Assembly (NCBI GenBank): GCA_036378155.1
Contig: DASUXA010000083.1
Coordinates: 1 to 37,493, forward strand
Length of the DNA stretch: 37,493 nucleotides
Origin: DASUXA01 sp036378155
Lineage (GTDB): Bacteria; Actinomycetota; Actinomycetes; Mycobacteriales; Micromonosporaceae
Direction: 5' to 3'
Position 1 is the stretch's first letter, and each line of letters starts with the position of its first letter. The notes below the pieces were generated by a model that worked only from the letters and a program-made list of their open reading frames with translations, did not search any database and was not told where the DNA came from. The translations under genes were made by a program, and so were the position numbers. This document shows positions 24,184 through 32,488 of this stretch, in pieces.

Positions 24184-25635
24184 TCAGCACTGCCCGTCGG
24201 CGAGCACGTAGTAGTTGGTCCCGGTCTGCTTCAGCGTGTGCGTCTCGTACACGTTGTACAGCCCCATGTAGTCGTTGGAGCCGTTGGCGTAGACGTACCC
24301 CATGCTCTGGTGCGCCCGACCGTACAGCACCTGGTTGTAGTTGTTGTCGGTGTAGCACTGGTACGCGGTGCCGCCCGTGGTCGCCGACACCGTCCCGGAG
24401 CGGGCGCCTTCGACGCCCGAGGAGTCCACGGCGGACACCGCGTAGCTGTACGTGGTGCCCGAGGCGAGACCGGAGTCGGTGTAGCCGGTGCCGCTCACCG
24501 CGCTCGAGGTGATCCGGCTGCCGTCGCGGTACACGTAGTAGCCGGACGCCCCGGACACCGCGTTCCACGACAGCGACACCGACGAGGTGGTGGTACCCGT
24601 GACGGTCAGCCCGGTCGGCGCGGGCAGGGAGCCGCCCCCGCCGCCACCGGACGAGCCGTCCAGACCCCAGAACTTCGCGCTGTAGTACGCCGCGCAGATC
24701 GACTTCAGGTAGTACGTGCCGGTAGTGCCGCACTGGCTGTCGGCGGTACCGGGGTCGACCGGCTGCCCGTGCGCGATGCCCTGGATGGAGTACAGCTGGA
24801 CGGCGGTCCTGCCGGTCGAGTCGTTGTAGTTCGACAGCGTGGTGCTGCCCGGCAGGCTCTGCGTGGAGCTGGCAGTCTGCGAGATGCCCCACACGTTGGT
24901 CCACTGGTCGCGCAGTTCGGTGGCGTTCGCGGGGACCACGGTGGTGTCGGAGGTGCCGTACCAGATGGCTACCCGCGGCCACGGTCCGCTGTATCCGGGG
25001 TAGGCGTTGCGGACCAGGTCGCCCCACTGCTGCGGGGTCTTGTTCTGCGCGTTGTACTGGCAGTTCGTGGCGCTGGACAGGTCGGTCGCGCACCGGTACG
25101 GCACGCCGGCGACGACCGAGCCGCCGGTGAACACATCCGGGTACGTGGCGAGCATGACCGCGGTCATCGCGCCGCCGGCGGACAGCCCGGTCACGTACAC
25201 CCGCTTCGGGTCGCTGCCGTAGTTGCTGATCGCGTAGTCGACCATCTGCTTGATCGACAGTGCTTCGCCCTGCCCGCGCGTGGTGTCGCCGGTCTGGAAC
25301 CAGTTGAAGCACTTGCTGGAGTTGTTCGACGAGGTCTGCTCCGCGAACACCAGCGCGAACTTCCACAGGTCCGCGTACTTCTGCCAGCCGGCGTTGGTGA
25401 AGTAGTCGCTGGCGGACTGGGTACAGCCGTGCAGCGCCACTACCAACGGCGCGCCGGACGGCAGCCCGTCGGGGCGGTAGCTGTACATGTTCAACGCGCC
25501 CGGATTGGAACCGAAGCTGCTGACCTTGGTCAGCGACGCGGCGTGGGCGGGCAGCGCCGAGGCGACGATGCCGAACCCGCCCAGCAGCAGAACGGTCGCG
25601 GCGCGGGCGATACGCCGCAGCACGGTACCGGCCAT
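24184..25635 (-). CDS. Secreted esterase, PHB-depolymerase/feruloyl-esterase family, with FN3 and C-terminal domain
   Basis: A 483-residue exported alpha/beta hydrolase. The signal peptide (1-32) has a basic start, a hydrophobic core and an AHA cleavage site. The catalytic domain (about 35-330) has the oxyanion motif ALHGCTQSASDY, nucleophile S152 in GLSAGGAM, D230 in YGTSDTTV and H289 in IAHGQPV, the triad of type 2 extracellular PHB depolymerases and CE1 feruloyl esterases. A Gly linker leads to one fibronectin type III domain (about 336-422) and a 60-residue C-terminal module with Cys near each end (YQCYTDNNY to DGQC) that I know only from similar secreted esterases. Start ATG has GAGGAGG upstream. 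Substrate, polyester or plant ester, is undecided. Confidence 0.9.
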   Translation of the reverse strand: MAGTVLRRIARAATVLLLGGFGIVASALPAHAASLTKVSSFGSNPGALNMYSYRPDGLPSGAPLVVALHGCTQSASDYFTNAGWQKYADLWKFALVFAEQTSSNNSSKCFNWFQTGDTTRGQGEALSIKQMVDYAISNYGSDPKRVYVTGLSAGGAMTAVMLATYPDVFTGGSVVAGVPYRCATDLSSATNCQYNAQNKTPQQWGDLVRNAYPGYSGPWPRVAIWYGTSDTTVVPANATELRDQWTNVWGISQTASSTQSLPGSTTLSNYNDSTGRTAVQLYSIQGIAHGQPVDPGTADSQCGTTGTYYLKSICAAYYSAKFWGLDGSSGGGGGGSLPAPTGLTVTGTTTSSVSLSWNAVSGASGYYVYRDGSRITSSAVSGTGYTDSGLASGTTYSYAVSAVDSSGVEGARSGTVSATTGGTAYQCYTDNNYNQVLYGRAHQSMGYVYANGSNDYMGLYNVYETHTLKQTGTNYYVLADGQC

Positions 25636-25685
25636 GTGGCCTCCTCGAAGAGCGTGTGAGTCACGTCACCCCCCGATGGCTGGGA

Positions 25686-25691
25686 ACGCTA
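25686..25691 (-). promoter_or_regulatory. Candidate -10 box of the esterase gene
   Basis: TAGCGT on the minus strand, giving a leader of about 44 nt that includes GAGGAGG. Confidence 0.4.
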
Positions 25692-25774
25692 CGGTCCGCC
25701 CGTGCCGGTCCGAAATGGCGGGTCGACACACATCGACGGACGCCGTGATGTGGTCGCGTCCGGCGCGCCGGCAC

Positions 25775-25848
25775 GTGCCCGAGCACCCACTCGGGCACCG
25801 AGACACCGCGCCCGAGCAGCGACCCGGGCACCATGCGACGGTGCCCGG
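25775..25848. promoter_or_regulatory. Two inverted repeats sharing a GTGCCCG core (possible operators)
   Basis: Site 1 has arms GTGCCCGAG (25775-25783) and CTCGGGCAC (25790-25798). Site 2 has arms CCGGGCACC (25824-25832) and GGTGCCCGG (25840-25848). The core heptamer GTGCCCG thus occurs four times, in opposite pair orders, between the divergent esterase and membrane-protein promoters. Confidence 0.45.
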
Positions 25849-25860
25849 ACGGTGGTCGGG

Positions 25861-25866
25861 TAGCGT
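25861..25866 (+). promoter_or_regulatory. Leaderless -10 box of the polytopic membrane protein gene
   Basis: TAGCGT ends 6 nt before the GTG at 25873, 12 bp downstream of the second inverted repeat. Confidence 0.5.
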
Positions 25867-25872
25867 CCCCAC

Positions 25873-27657
25873 GTGTCGATCGCGCAGCAATCCCCGCCAC
25901 GCGGCGCGTCGGAAGCCGCCGACCGGCCCGCGCCGACCCGCGTCGGTCGCCGCGCCGACCTCACCGTGACCGTGGTGTTCGCCGTGGTCGCGCTGGGCTT
26001 GACCAGTGGACTGTGGCTCGACCCCGGACACCGTGTCCTCGCCCACAACCAGGGCGACCAGGCGCTGTTCGAGTGGCTGCTGTCGTACGCGGCGTACGCC
26101 CTGACCCACGCCGTCGATCCGTTGTGGACGACGCTGCTGAACAGCCCGGACGGCGTCAACCTCGCGGTCAACACCTCCGACACCGTCACCGGCGTCGTGC
26201 TCGCGCCCGTCACCCTGACGCTCGGCGCGCCGGTCGCGTACGCCACGGCGCTGACCCTGAACCTCGCGCTCACCCCGATCGCGTGGTACCTGCTGCTGTC
26301 CCGCACGGTGATCCGGTCGCGACTCTCCGCAGCGGTGGGCGCGGCCGTGTGCGGCTACGGCCCGGGCATGATGTCGCACGCCAACGGGCACCTCAACTTC
26401 ACCGCCGAGTTCGTGGTACCGGCGATCATCTGGGCGGTCCTCGGGCTGCGCGACCCGGACCGCTGGTTGCGCCGCGGGCTGCTGCTGGGGGTACTGGTCG
26501 CGGTGCAGTACTCGCTCGGCGCGGAGACGCTGTTCTTCACCGCGCTGGCGCTCGCCGTGTTCGTGGCGACCTGGGCGTACCAGCGGCGCGCGGCGGCACG
26601 CGAGGCAGCGCCGGTGTTCCTGCGCGGGCTGGGCGTCGCGGCCCTGGTCGCGGTGGTTCTGCTGGCGTACCCGCTGTGGTTGCAGTTCGCCGGACCGCAG
26701 CGGTACCACGGCACCGGGTTCGACCAGCGCGCGCACAGCGAGGACCTGCTCGCCTTCGGCGCGTTCCCGCACCAGTCGCTGGCGGGCGCGCTCGGGTTCG
26801 CGTCGCGCCTGGCGGTGAACCTGACCGAGGAGAACTCGTTCTTCGGTCTGCCGCTGCTGATCGTGGTGGTCGCCGGGGCGGTGGCGCTGCGCCGCCGGGT
26901 ACCGGTACGCGCGCTGATGGTCACCGCGGGCGTGGCGGCGCTGCTCGCGCTGGGGCCCCGGCTGAAGGTCGCCGGTCACCGCACCCCGGTACCGCTGCCG
27001 TACGCCGCGCTGGCGAAGCTTCCGCTGTTCGATTCCGGGCTGCCCGGACGCCTCGCGCTGGTGCTGCTGCCCATCGCCGGGGTACTGGTCGCGCTGATGC
27101 TGGACCGGCTGCCGCCGCTGCCACGGTCGACCCGCCGCGGCTGGCTGCTCGCCCTCGCCGTGGCGCTGCTGCCGCTGGTACCGGTGCCGTTGGCGACCAC
27201 CCCGCGCGCCCCGGTACCGGTGTTCATCTCGTCCGGCGACTGGCGGCGCTACCTGCCGGCCGGTACAGCGCTGGCGTCGGTGCCCCCGGCGTCCGACCGG
27301 AACCCGGACGGGCAGCGCTGGCAGGCGGCGGCGCGCTTCGGCTTCGCCATCCCGGCGGGCTTCTTCCTGGGTCCCGGCGGACCCGACGGGCGGGGGCGGA
27401 TCGGCCCGGTGCCCCGACCGACCGCCGCCCTGCTGACCGACGTGGCGGCGCACGGCGGCGAGCCGGTGATCACCGAGGGCGACCGGGCGCGTGCCCGCGC
27501 GGATCTGGCGTACTGGCACGCCGGGCTGGTCGTGCTGTCCGACGGCGGACCGGGCAGCCGGTGGACGCCGCACCACGACGAACTGCTGCGTACCGTCACC
27601 GCGCTGCTCGGACCGGGTCGGCGGGTCGACGACGTATGGCTGTGGCAGGTCGGTTGA
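25873..27657 (+). CDS. Polytopic membrane protein, probable GT-C-like glycosyltransferase
   Basis: A 594-residue protein with a short hydrophilic N-terminus, about ten to eleven hydrophobic segments between residues 30 and 440, and a C-terminal extracytoplasmic domain (about 445-594). After the first helix comes a loop with HNQGDQALFEWLLSYAAYAL and a polar stretch DPLWTTLLNSPDGVNLAVNT, resembling the acidic first loop of GT-C enzymes that use polyprenyl-phosphate sugars. FDSGLPGRLALVLLP is the style of DUF6541/YfhO-like families. I do not recognise a specific family, and transferase activity is inference from topology. Transcription is divergent from the secreted esterase with shared candidate operators. 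Confidence 0.7.
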   Translation: MSIAQQSPPRGASEAADRPAPTRVGRRADLTVTVVFAVVALGLTSGLWLDPGHRVLAHNQGDQALFEWLLSYAAYALTHAVDPLWTTLLNSPDGVNLAVNTSDTVTGVVLAPVTLTLGAPVAYATALTLNLALTPIAWYLLLSRTVIRSRLSAAVGAAVCGYGPGMMSHANGHLNFTAEFVVPAIIWAVLGLRDPDRWLRRGLLLGVLVAVQYSLGAETLFFTALALAVFVATWAYQRRAAAREAAPVFLRGLGVAALVAVVLLAYPLWLQFAGPQRYHGTGFDQRAHSEDLLAFGAFPHQSLAGALGFASRLAVNLTEENSFFGLPLLIVVVAGAVALRRRVPVRALMVTAGVAALLALGPRLKVAGHRTPVPLPYAALAKLPLFDSGLPGRLALVLLPIAGVLVALMLDRLPPLPRSTRRGWLLALAVALLPLVPVPLATTPRAPVPVFISSGDWRRYLPAGTALASVPPASDRNPDGQRWQAAARFGFAIPAGFFLGPGGPDGRGRIGPVPRPTAALLTDVAAHGGEPVITEGDRARARADLAYWHAGLVVLSDGGPGSRWTPHHDELLRTVTALLGPGRRVDDVWLWQVG

Positions 27658-27688
27658 CCTGCGGCGCAGCGGGTACCACTAGGGCTGA

Positions 27689-27725
27689 GGCCCGCACGCC
27701 TGGCTCCTCCACAGGCGCGCGGGCC
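27689..27725. terminator. Bidirectional terminator between the membrane protein and MMPL genes
   Basis: GGCCCGC pairs with GCGGGCC and CGCCTG with CAGGCG across a single A-C mismatch, around a 9-nt loop. It sits between convergent stops. Confidence 0.82.
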
Positions 27726-27732
27726 GCCCCCA

Positions 27733-29958
27733 TCATGGCAGAGTCACCGGCTCGGCACGCGGTTCCGCGCCGGTACCAACCTCCCGGTCGGTGACCTTGC
27801 GCAGCCGGCTCGGCCACCAACTGAACCGCCCGATGTCCAGGGTCAGCGCCGGTACCAGCAGCGACCGCACGACCAGCGTGTCGAGCAGCACGCCGAACGC
27901 GACCGCGAAGGCGATCTCGGCGATGAACACCAGCGGGAGCACCGACAGCGTGGCGAACGTGGCAGCCAGCACCACTCCCGCCGAGGTGATCACGCCGCCG
28001 GTGACGGCGAGCGCGACGAGCACGCCGGGACGGTGCCCGCGTCGACCGACCTCCTCGCGGACCCGCGTCATCAGGAAGATGTTGTAGTCCACCCCGAGCG
28101 CGACCAGGAACACGAACGCGAACAGCGGGAACGACGAGTCCGCGCCGGGGAAGCCGAACAGGTACCGGAACGCCAGCCCGCAGACCCCGAGCGTGGCGAA
28201 GAACGACAGCACCACGGTCGCGACCAGCATGATCGGCGCGATCACCGCGCGCAGCAGCAGCATCAGGATGACGAACACCACCGCCAGGACCACCGGGATG
28301 ATCAGTGTCCGGTCGCGCTTGGCGGTGTTCTGGACGTCGAGGTTGACCGCGGTGAAGCCGCCGACCTTCGCGTCGGCGCCGGGCACCGCGTGGACCGCGT
28401 CGCGCAGCGCGCGGGTCGTGTCGTACGACTGCGCCGAGTCGGGCGCGGCGGTCAGTGTGACGTCGACCCGGGCGAGCCCGTCGACGACCTTGGGCGGCGG
28501 GCTGGGCGCGCCGGGCACCGGCGGGACGGTCGCGCCGGTGTACGGGACGACCTGCGCCACGCCGGGTACGCCCTGTGAGGCGGCGACGACGTGCGGCAGT
28601 TCGGCGGCGTTGGTGATGACCACCGCCGGGGTGCCGGACCCGCCGGGGAAGTGGTCGCCGAGTTCCTGCTGACCGGTCTTCGAGTCGGCGCTCGTGGTGA
28701 ACGCCCGGTCCTGCGGTATGCCGTTGGCGTTGAGCTTGACCAGTCCGCCGCTGAGCGCGATCAGCACGATCGCGGTGATGATCCAGATGAGCCGGTACCG
28801 GCGACCGACCACGCCCGCGACCCGCGACCAGATGCCGTGCTGCTCGACCAGCCGCGAGCCGTACCGGGGCCGGAACGGCCAGAAACTGGCCCGGCCGATC
28901 AGGGTGAGCAGCGCCGGCAGCAGGGTCAGCATGGCAGCCAGCGAGCAGGCGATACCGATCGCGCCGACGGGTCCCAGCCCCCGGTTGGAGGACAGGTCGG
29001 ACAGCAGCAGACACATCAGCGCGATGATCACAGTGGCGCCGCTGGCGAGGATCGGCTCGACCACGGCACGCCAGGACACCCGCATCGCGTCGAACCTGCT
29101 CGGTTGGCGGCGCAGTTCCTCGCGGTACCGGGAGACCAGCAGCAGCGCGTAGTCCGTGGCGGCGCCGAGCACCAGCACGTCGAGGATGCCCTGGCTCTGC
29201 CCGTTCAGGGTGAGCAGGTCGTTCTTCGCCAGCAGGTACACCATGCCGTTGGCGGCCGCCAGCGCCATGATCGCCGAACCGAGCACGAGCAGGGGCAGCA
29301 GCGGGCTGCGGTACACCAGGATCAGGATGATCAGCACGATGATCCCGGTGACGATCAGCAGTACGCCGTTGATTCCGGCGAACGAGTTGATCAGGTCGGT
29401 GAGGATGCCGGCGGGACCGGTGACGTGCGCCCGCAACCCGTCGGCGCCGCCGATCGCGTCGCGTGTCCACGCGACGTCGGATTTCACCTTGTCCGCGTCG
29501 GAGCCGACGAACTGGACGATCACCTGGGCCGCCTGACGGTCCTGGCTGACCACGGGACCGATGGGTGGGCCGGCGAGTTGCCCGGCGAAGTGCGCGCCGA
29601 TCCGCTGGACGTCGCCGTTGATCTTCGCGAGGTCGGCGGGGGTGAGCCCGGAGTCCCGGGTGTACACGAGGACCGCCGGGGTCGTCTCGACGTCGATGAA
29701 TTTCTTGTTGAGGTTCTGCACCTCGGTGGACTCGGCGTTCTTGGGCAGGAACGCGGTGTTGTCGTTCTTCTGCACCTCGGACGTCTTGCTGAACAGGGGA
29801 CCGAACGCCCCGCCGACGAGGACCCAGATCACCACCGCGAGGACGGGCAGCAGCCAGCGCAGCACACCGCGACGGCGCCGTCCCCCACCCGAGCCGGCGC
29901 CGCCGTGGTCGGTCGGCGGAGGCGTACCGCCGGATTCCGTGTCGCGCGCGACAGCCAT
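27733..29958 (-). CDS. MMPL-family RND transporter
   Basis: A 741-residue inner-membrane transporter. TM1 is at about 33-55, then a large extracytoplasmic loop (about 55-190), five clustered helices (about 195-345), a cytoplasmic segment, TM7 near 375, a second loop, and the last five helices. The proton-relay motifs are GAATDYALLLVSRYREEL (D269-Y270) and its repeat ALGVDYNIFLMTRVREE in the second half. RND/MMPL proteins export lipids, siderophores or drugs using proton flux. There is no neighbouring lipid-synthesis gene that would fix the cargo. ATG 29958 has AAAGG about 9 nt upstream. The leader carries a 12-bp direct repeat. Confidence 0.93.
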   Translation of the reverse strand: MAVARDTESGGTPPPTDHGGAGSGGGRRRRGVLRWLLPVLAVVIWVLVGGAFGPLFSKTSEVQKNDNTAFLPKNAESTEVQNLNKKFIDVETTPAVLVYTRDSGLTPADLAKINGDVQRIGAHFAGQLAGPPIGPVVSQDRQAAQVIVQFVGSDADKVKSDVAWTRDAIGGADGLRAHVTGPAGILTDLINSFAGINGVLLIVTGIIVLIILILVYRSPLLPLLVLGSAIMALAAANGMVYLLAKNDLLTLNGQSQGILDVLVLGAATDYALLLVSRYREELRRQPSRFDAMRVSWRAVVEPILASGATVIIALMCLLLSDLSSNRGLGPVGAIGIACSLAAMLTLLPALLTLIGRASFWPFRPRYGSRLVEQHGIWSRVAGVVGRRYRLIWIITAIVLIALSGGLVKLNANGIPQDRAFTTSADSKTGQQELGDHFPGGSGTPAVVITNAAELPHVVAASQGVPGVAQVVPYTGATVPPVPGAPSPPPKVVDGLARVDVTLTAAPDSAQSYDTTRALRDAVHAVPGADAKVGGFTAVNLDVQNTAKRDRTLIIPVVLAVVFVILMLLLRAVIAPIMLVATVVLSFFATLGVCGLAFRYLFGFPGADSSFPLFAFVFLVALGVDYNIFLMTRVREEVGRRGHRPGVLVALAVTGGVITSAGVVLAATFATLSVLPLVFIAEIAFAVAFGVLLDTLVVRSLLVPALTLDIGRFSWWPSRLRKVTDREVGTGAEPRAEPVTLP

Positions 29959-29973
29959 GCCCGAAGCCTTTCC

Positions 29974-30003
29974 CTGGGTGCCAATCTGTCACTGGGTGCC
30001 AAT
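29974..30003 (-). promoter_or_regulatory. Direct repeat in the MMPL leader, possible operator
   Basis: Two exact copies of the 12-mer CTGGGTGCCAAT (29974-29985 and 29992-30003; ATTGGCACCCAG in the transcript sense), 18 bp start to start. They fall at about +1 to +30 of the predicted MMPL transcript, a position where a bound repressor would block transcription. Confidence 0.5.
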
Positions 30004-30010
30004 GTTGGTG

Positions 30011-30016
30011 AGGGTA
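30011..30016 (-). promoter_or_regulatory. -10 box of the MMPL gene
   Basis: TACCCT on the minus strand places the transcript start near 30003, at the first copy of the direct repeat. Confidence 0.45.
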
Positions 30017-30105
30017 GCGGTACCGGACGCGACCGGTGCCCGGAGGGCTCGCCTGCGTCGATTGAGGGGTACGCCACGTCGACTGGCTCCGCCGTGCCGG
30101 GCGAC

Positions 30106-30111
30106 TACCCT
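30106..30111 (+). promoter_or_regulatory. Leaderless -10 box of lipB
   Basis: TACCCT ends 7 nt before the GTG at 30119. No ribosome site. Confidence 0.5.
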
Positions 30112-30118
30112 GGCACTC

Positions 30119-30808
30119 GTGAGGAATGTGCTCGTCGAGACCGGCGCCGCGCCGCGCCCCGAGGTCGGCGACTCCACCACGTCCACGCTAGCCGTGCGCG
30201 AGCGCGGCGAGGTCGAATACCGGCAGGCCTGGCAGGAACAGCGCGAGCTGCACGACGCCGTGGTCGCCGGTACCGAGCCGGACACCGTGCTGCTGTTGAC
30301 CCACCCCAGCGTGTACACCGCGGGGAAACGGACCGAGCCCTGGGACCGGCCGATGGACGGCACCCCGGTGGTCGACGTCGACCGGGGCGGCAAGATCACC
30401 TGGCATGGTCCGGGGCAGCTCGTCGGGTACCCGATCCTGCGCCTGCCCGACCCGATCGACGTGGTCGCCTACGTCCGCCGCGTCGAGCAGTTGCTCATCG
30501 ACGTCTGCGCCGACCTGGGACTCGCGACCACGCGCGTCGAGGGGCGCAGCGGGGTGTGGGTACCGGCCGACGAACGCGGCCCGGCGCGCAAGGTCGCGGC
30601 GATCGGCATCCGGGTCGCCCGCGGGGTGACCCTGCACGGGTTCGCCCTCAACTGCGACTGCGACCTGTCGGCGTTCGACCGGATCGTGCCCTGCGGAATC
30701 CGGGACGCGGGCGTCACCTCGTTGTCCGCGGAACTCGGCAGGACCGTGTCGGTCGCGGACGTCCTGCCGCTGGTCAAGGCGCGCCTCGCGACGCTGCTGC
30801 TCGGGTGA
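30119..30808 (+). CDS. lipB: Octanoyltransferase (lipoate-protein ligase B)
   Basis: A 229-residue enzyme that moves octanoyl from acyl carrier protein to lipoyl domains. Catalytic K158 is in ARKVAAIGIR and C192 in IVPCGIRDAGVTSL; THPSVYTAGKR and GGKITWHGPGQLVGYP are further family motifs. Size equals the mycobacterial enzyme. GTG 30119 fits the TACCCT box; a GTG at 30128 is the alternative. In mycobacteria lipA follows lipB directly, but here an oppositely oriented aspartyl-tRNA synthetase separates them. Targets in this window include the two lipoyl domains of the E2. Confidence 0.95.
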   Translation: MRNVLVETGAAPRPEVGDSTTSTLAVRERGEVEYRQAWQEQRELHDAVVAGTEPDTVLLLTHPSVYTAGKRTEPWDRPMDGTPVVDVDRGGKITWHGPGQLVGYPILRLPDPIDVVAYVRRVEQLLIDVCADLGLATTRVEGRSGVWVPADERGPARKVAAIGIRVARGVTLHGFALNCDCDLSAFDRIVPCGIRDAGVTSLSAELGRTVSVADVLPLVKARLATLLLG

Positions 30809-30868
30809 CCCCTACGGACGTGGTCGGCTGAGCCTCGGGTCGCCGCCCGACTGAACCCCGGGTCGCCG

Positions 30869-30900
30869 CCGGGCGGGCCCGCGTTCGCGGGCCCGCCCGG
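30869..30900. terminator. Bidirectional terminator, 15-bp stem, after lipB
   Basis: Perfect arms CCGGGCGGGCCCGCG and CGCGGGCCCGCCCGG separated by TT, between the convergent lipB and aspS genes. Confidence 0.83.
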
Positions 30901-30906
30901 CGCGCG

Positions 30907-32202
30907 TCAGGGCACCAGCCGGGTCACGTCGCGCGGGAACAGCGCCGCCTGGCGCACGTTCGGCACCCCGACCAGCCCGGCGACCAGACGTTCCAGTCCG
31001 ATCGCGAACCCGCCGTGCGGCGGCATCCCGTGCCGGAAGGCGCGCAGGTAGTGCTCGTACGGACCGAGGTCGACACCGCGCAGCGCCGCGAGGTAGTCCC
31101 GGTACCGGTGCAGCCGCTGCCCGCCGGTGACCAGTTCCACCCCGTTGAACAGCAGGTCGAAGCTGTTCGAGTACGCCGGACGACCCGGCTCCGGATGCGT
31201 GTAGAAGGGCCGCTTCGCCATCGGGTACCCGGTGACGAACAGCAACGCCGAGCCGTGTTCCCGTCGCGCCCACTCCCCCAGCCATCGTTCGTGCGCCGGC
31301 GCGAGGTCGGGCTCGCCGGTCAGGTCCTCGCCGAGCGCGTCACCCACCATCCGTACCGCCTCGCTGAACCGCACCGCCGGAATCTCCGCCGGTACCTGCG
31401 GCAGCCGCGCCCCGAGCACGTCGAGCGCGGCGCCGGCACGCGCGGCGACCGCGTCGACCACGCCCGCCAGCGCGAGGCGTACCACCCGCATCACGTCGCG
31501 ATGGTCGGTGACGAATCCGACCTCGACGTCGAGCGAGGTGTACTGGGCGAGGTGGCGCGCCGTGTCGTGCGGCTCGGCGCGGAACACCGGACCCACCTCG
31601 TACACCCGCTCGAACACCCCGACCATGATCTGTTTGTAGAACTGCGGGCTCTGGGCGAGGAATGCGGGGCGACCGAACCAGTCGACCGGAAACACGTTCG
31701 CCCCGGACTCGGTTGCCGAGGCGACCACCTTCGGCGTGTGTACCTCTACAAACCCGTGCTGGTCGAGGACGGCGCGGAAGCCGGCGACGGCGGCGGCGGA
31801 CACCTCGAACACCGCCCGACGGGTAGCGTGCCGCAACGCGACGGCGGCATGGTCGAGCTGGGTCGGCAGCGAGGCGGCCAGCTCCGGACGGAACAGGTCG
31901 AACGGCGCGGGCTCGGCAGGATCGGTCAACGGTTCGATCACCGGGTCGACCACCTCGACCCCGCCCGGCGCGCGCTCGTTCAGCTCGACGCGACCGTCGA
32001 CCCGGACCACGGTCTCCTCGGGCAGCGTCGCCAGCCGTACCCGCGCCGCCGGCTCCGCGACCACGACCTGGGCGAGACCCGACCGGTCCCGCAGCACCAG
32101 GAAGTCCGTCGACTTCAGCAGCCGGCGGCGGTGCACCCAGCCTTCGAGACGCACCGGCGTACCGACGTGCGCGGACAGGTGACGGGAAAGGATGCGTTGC
32201 AT
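30907..32202 (-). CDS. aspS: Archaeal-type aspartyl-tRNA synthetase, probably nondiscriminating (Asp-tRNA(Asp/Asn))
   Basis: A 431-residue class II synthetase of the compact archaeal AspRS type, without the GAD insertion of the usual bacterial AspRS (about 590 residues). The N-terminal OB-fold anticodon domain (1-105) contains GWVHRRRLLKSTDFLVLRDR; the catalytic domain has AQSPQFYKQIMV, motif 2 FRAEPHDTARHL and motif 3 GGFAIGLERL. Asparaginyl-tRNA synthetase is excluded by these active-site motifs. H24 in GWVH occupies the place where archaeal discriminating enzymes carry Trp and nondiscriminating ones His, suggesting it also charges tRNA-Asn for GatCAB amidation. Start ATG has AGGAGG 5 nt upstream. 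Expression is very likely set by the T-box leader. A second, bacterial AspRS elsewhere is probable. Confidence 0.88.
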   Translation of the reverse strand: MQRILSRHLSAHVGTPVRLEGWVHRRRLLKSTDFLVLRDRSGLAQVVVAEPAARVRLATLPEETVVRVDGRVELNERAPGGVEVVDPVIEPLTDPAEPAPFDLFRPELAASLPTQLDHAAVALRHATRRAVFEVSAAAVAGFRAVLDQHGFVEVHTPKVVASATESGANVFPVDWFGRPAFLAQSPQFYKQIMVGVFERVYEVGPVFRAEPHDTARHLAQYTSLDVEVGFVTDHRDVMRVVRLALAGVVDAVAARAGAALDVLGARLPQVPAEIPAVRFSEAVRMVGDALGEDLTGEPDLAPAHERWLGEWARREHGSALLFVTGYPMAKRPFYTHPEPGRPAYSNSFDLLFNGVELVTGGQRLHRYRDYLAALRGVDLGPYEHYLRAFRHGMPPHGGFAIGLERLVAGLVGVPNVRQAALFPRDVTRLVP

Positions 32203-32482
32203 GGGCACCTCCTCCTCATCGCGCAACGCGATCCCCAAGGGGGCGCGGGCGGGTTGGGGACCCGCGGTGCCACCGCGCCTTCGCCACCGGTACACCCGCA
32301 CCGGCGGCCTCGTTCGACGCCCGTGACGTGGGCCGGCCGGCGGGGTTCTACTAGGCGGTCCGCCGTTCTTCCCCGCAGCTCGGGAGGGTCTTCGCACACC
32401 CGCCCACCCGACCGCCTTCGCAGCTACCGGCGGCTCTCTTCCGGGCGGGACGGGGACTACTCGGCTCCGTCGTCGCTGTTGG
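32203..32482 (-). promoter_or_regulatory. T-box riboswitch leader of aspS
   Basis: The leader reads, 5' to 3' on the minus strand: GAGTAG of the Stem I base; AGAGAG (32439-32434); a distal hairpin CCGCC/GGCGG with loop GGTAGCTGCGAA; candidate specifier GAC (32390-32388) followed by CCTCCCGAGC; linker AGTAG; a Stem III hairpin with arms GCCGCCGGT/ACCGGTGGC; then the T-box sequence GGTGGCACCGCG (32274-32263) that pairs with the tRNA acceptor end. A T-run terminator is absent. GGCACC of the T-box can pair with GGTGCC just before the ATG, overlapping GAGGAGGAGG, so control is probably translational. The specifier Asp fits the gene; an AAC (Asn) triplet at 32367-32365 is a less likely alternative. 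Confidence 0.85.
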
Positions 32483-32488
32483 CCGGCG

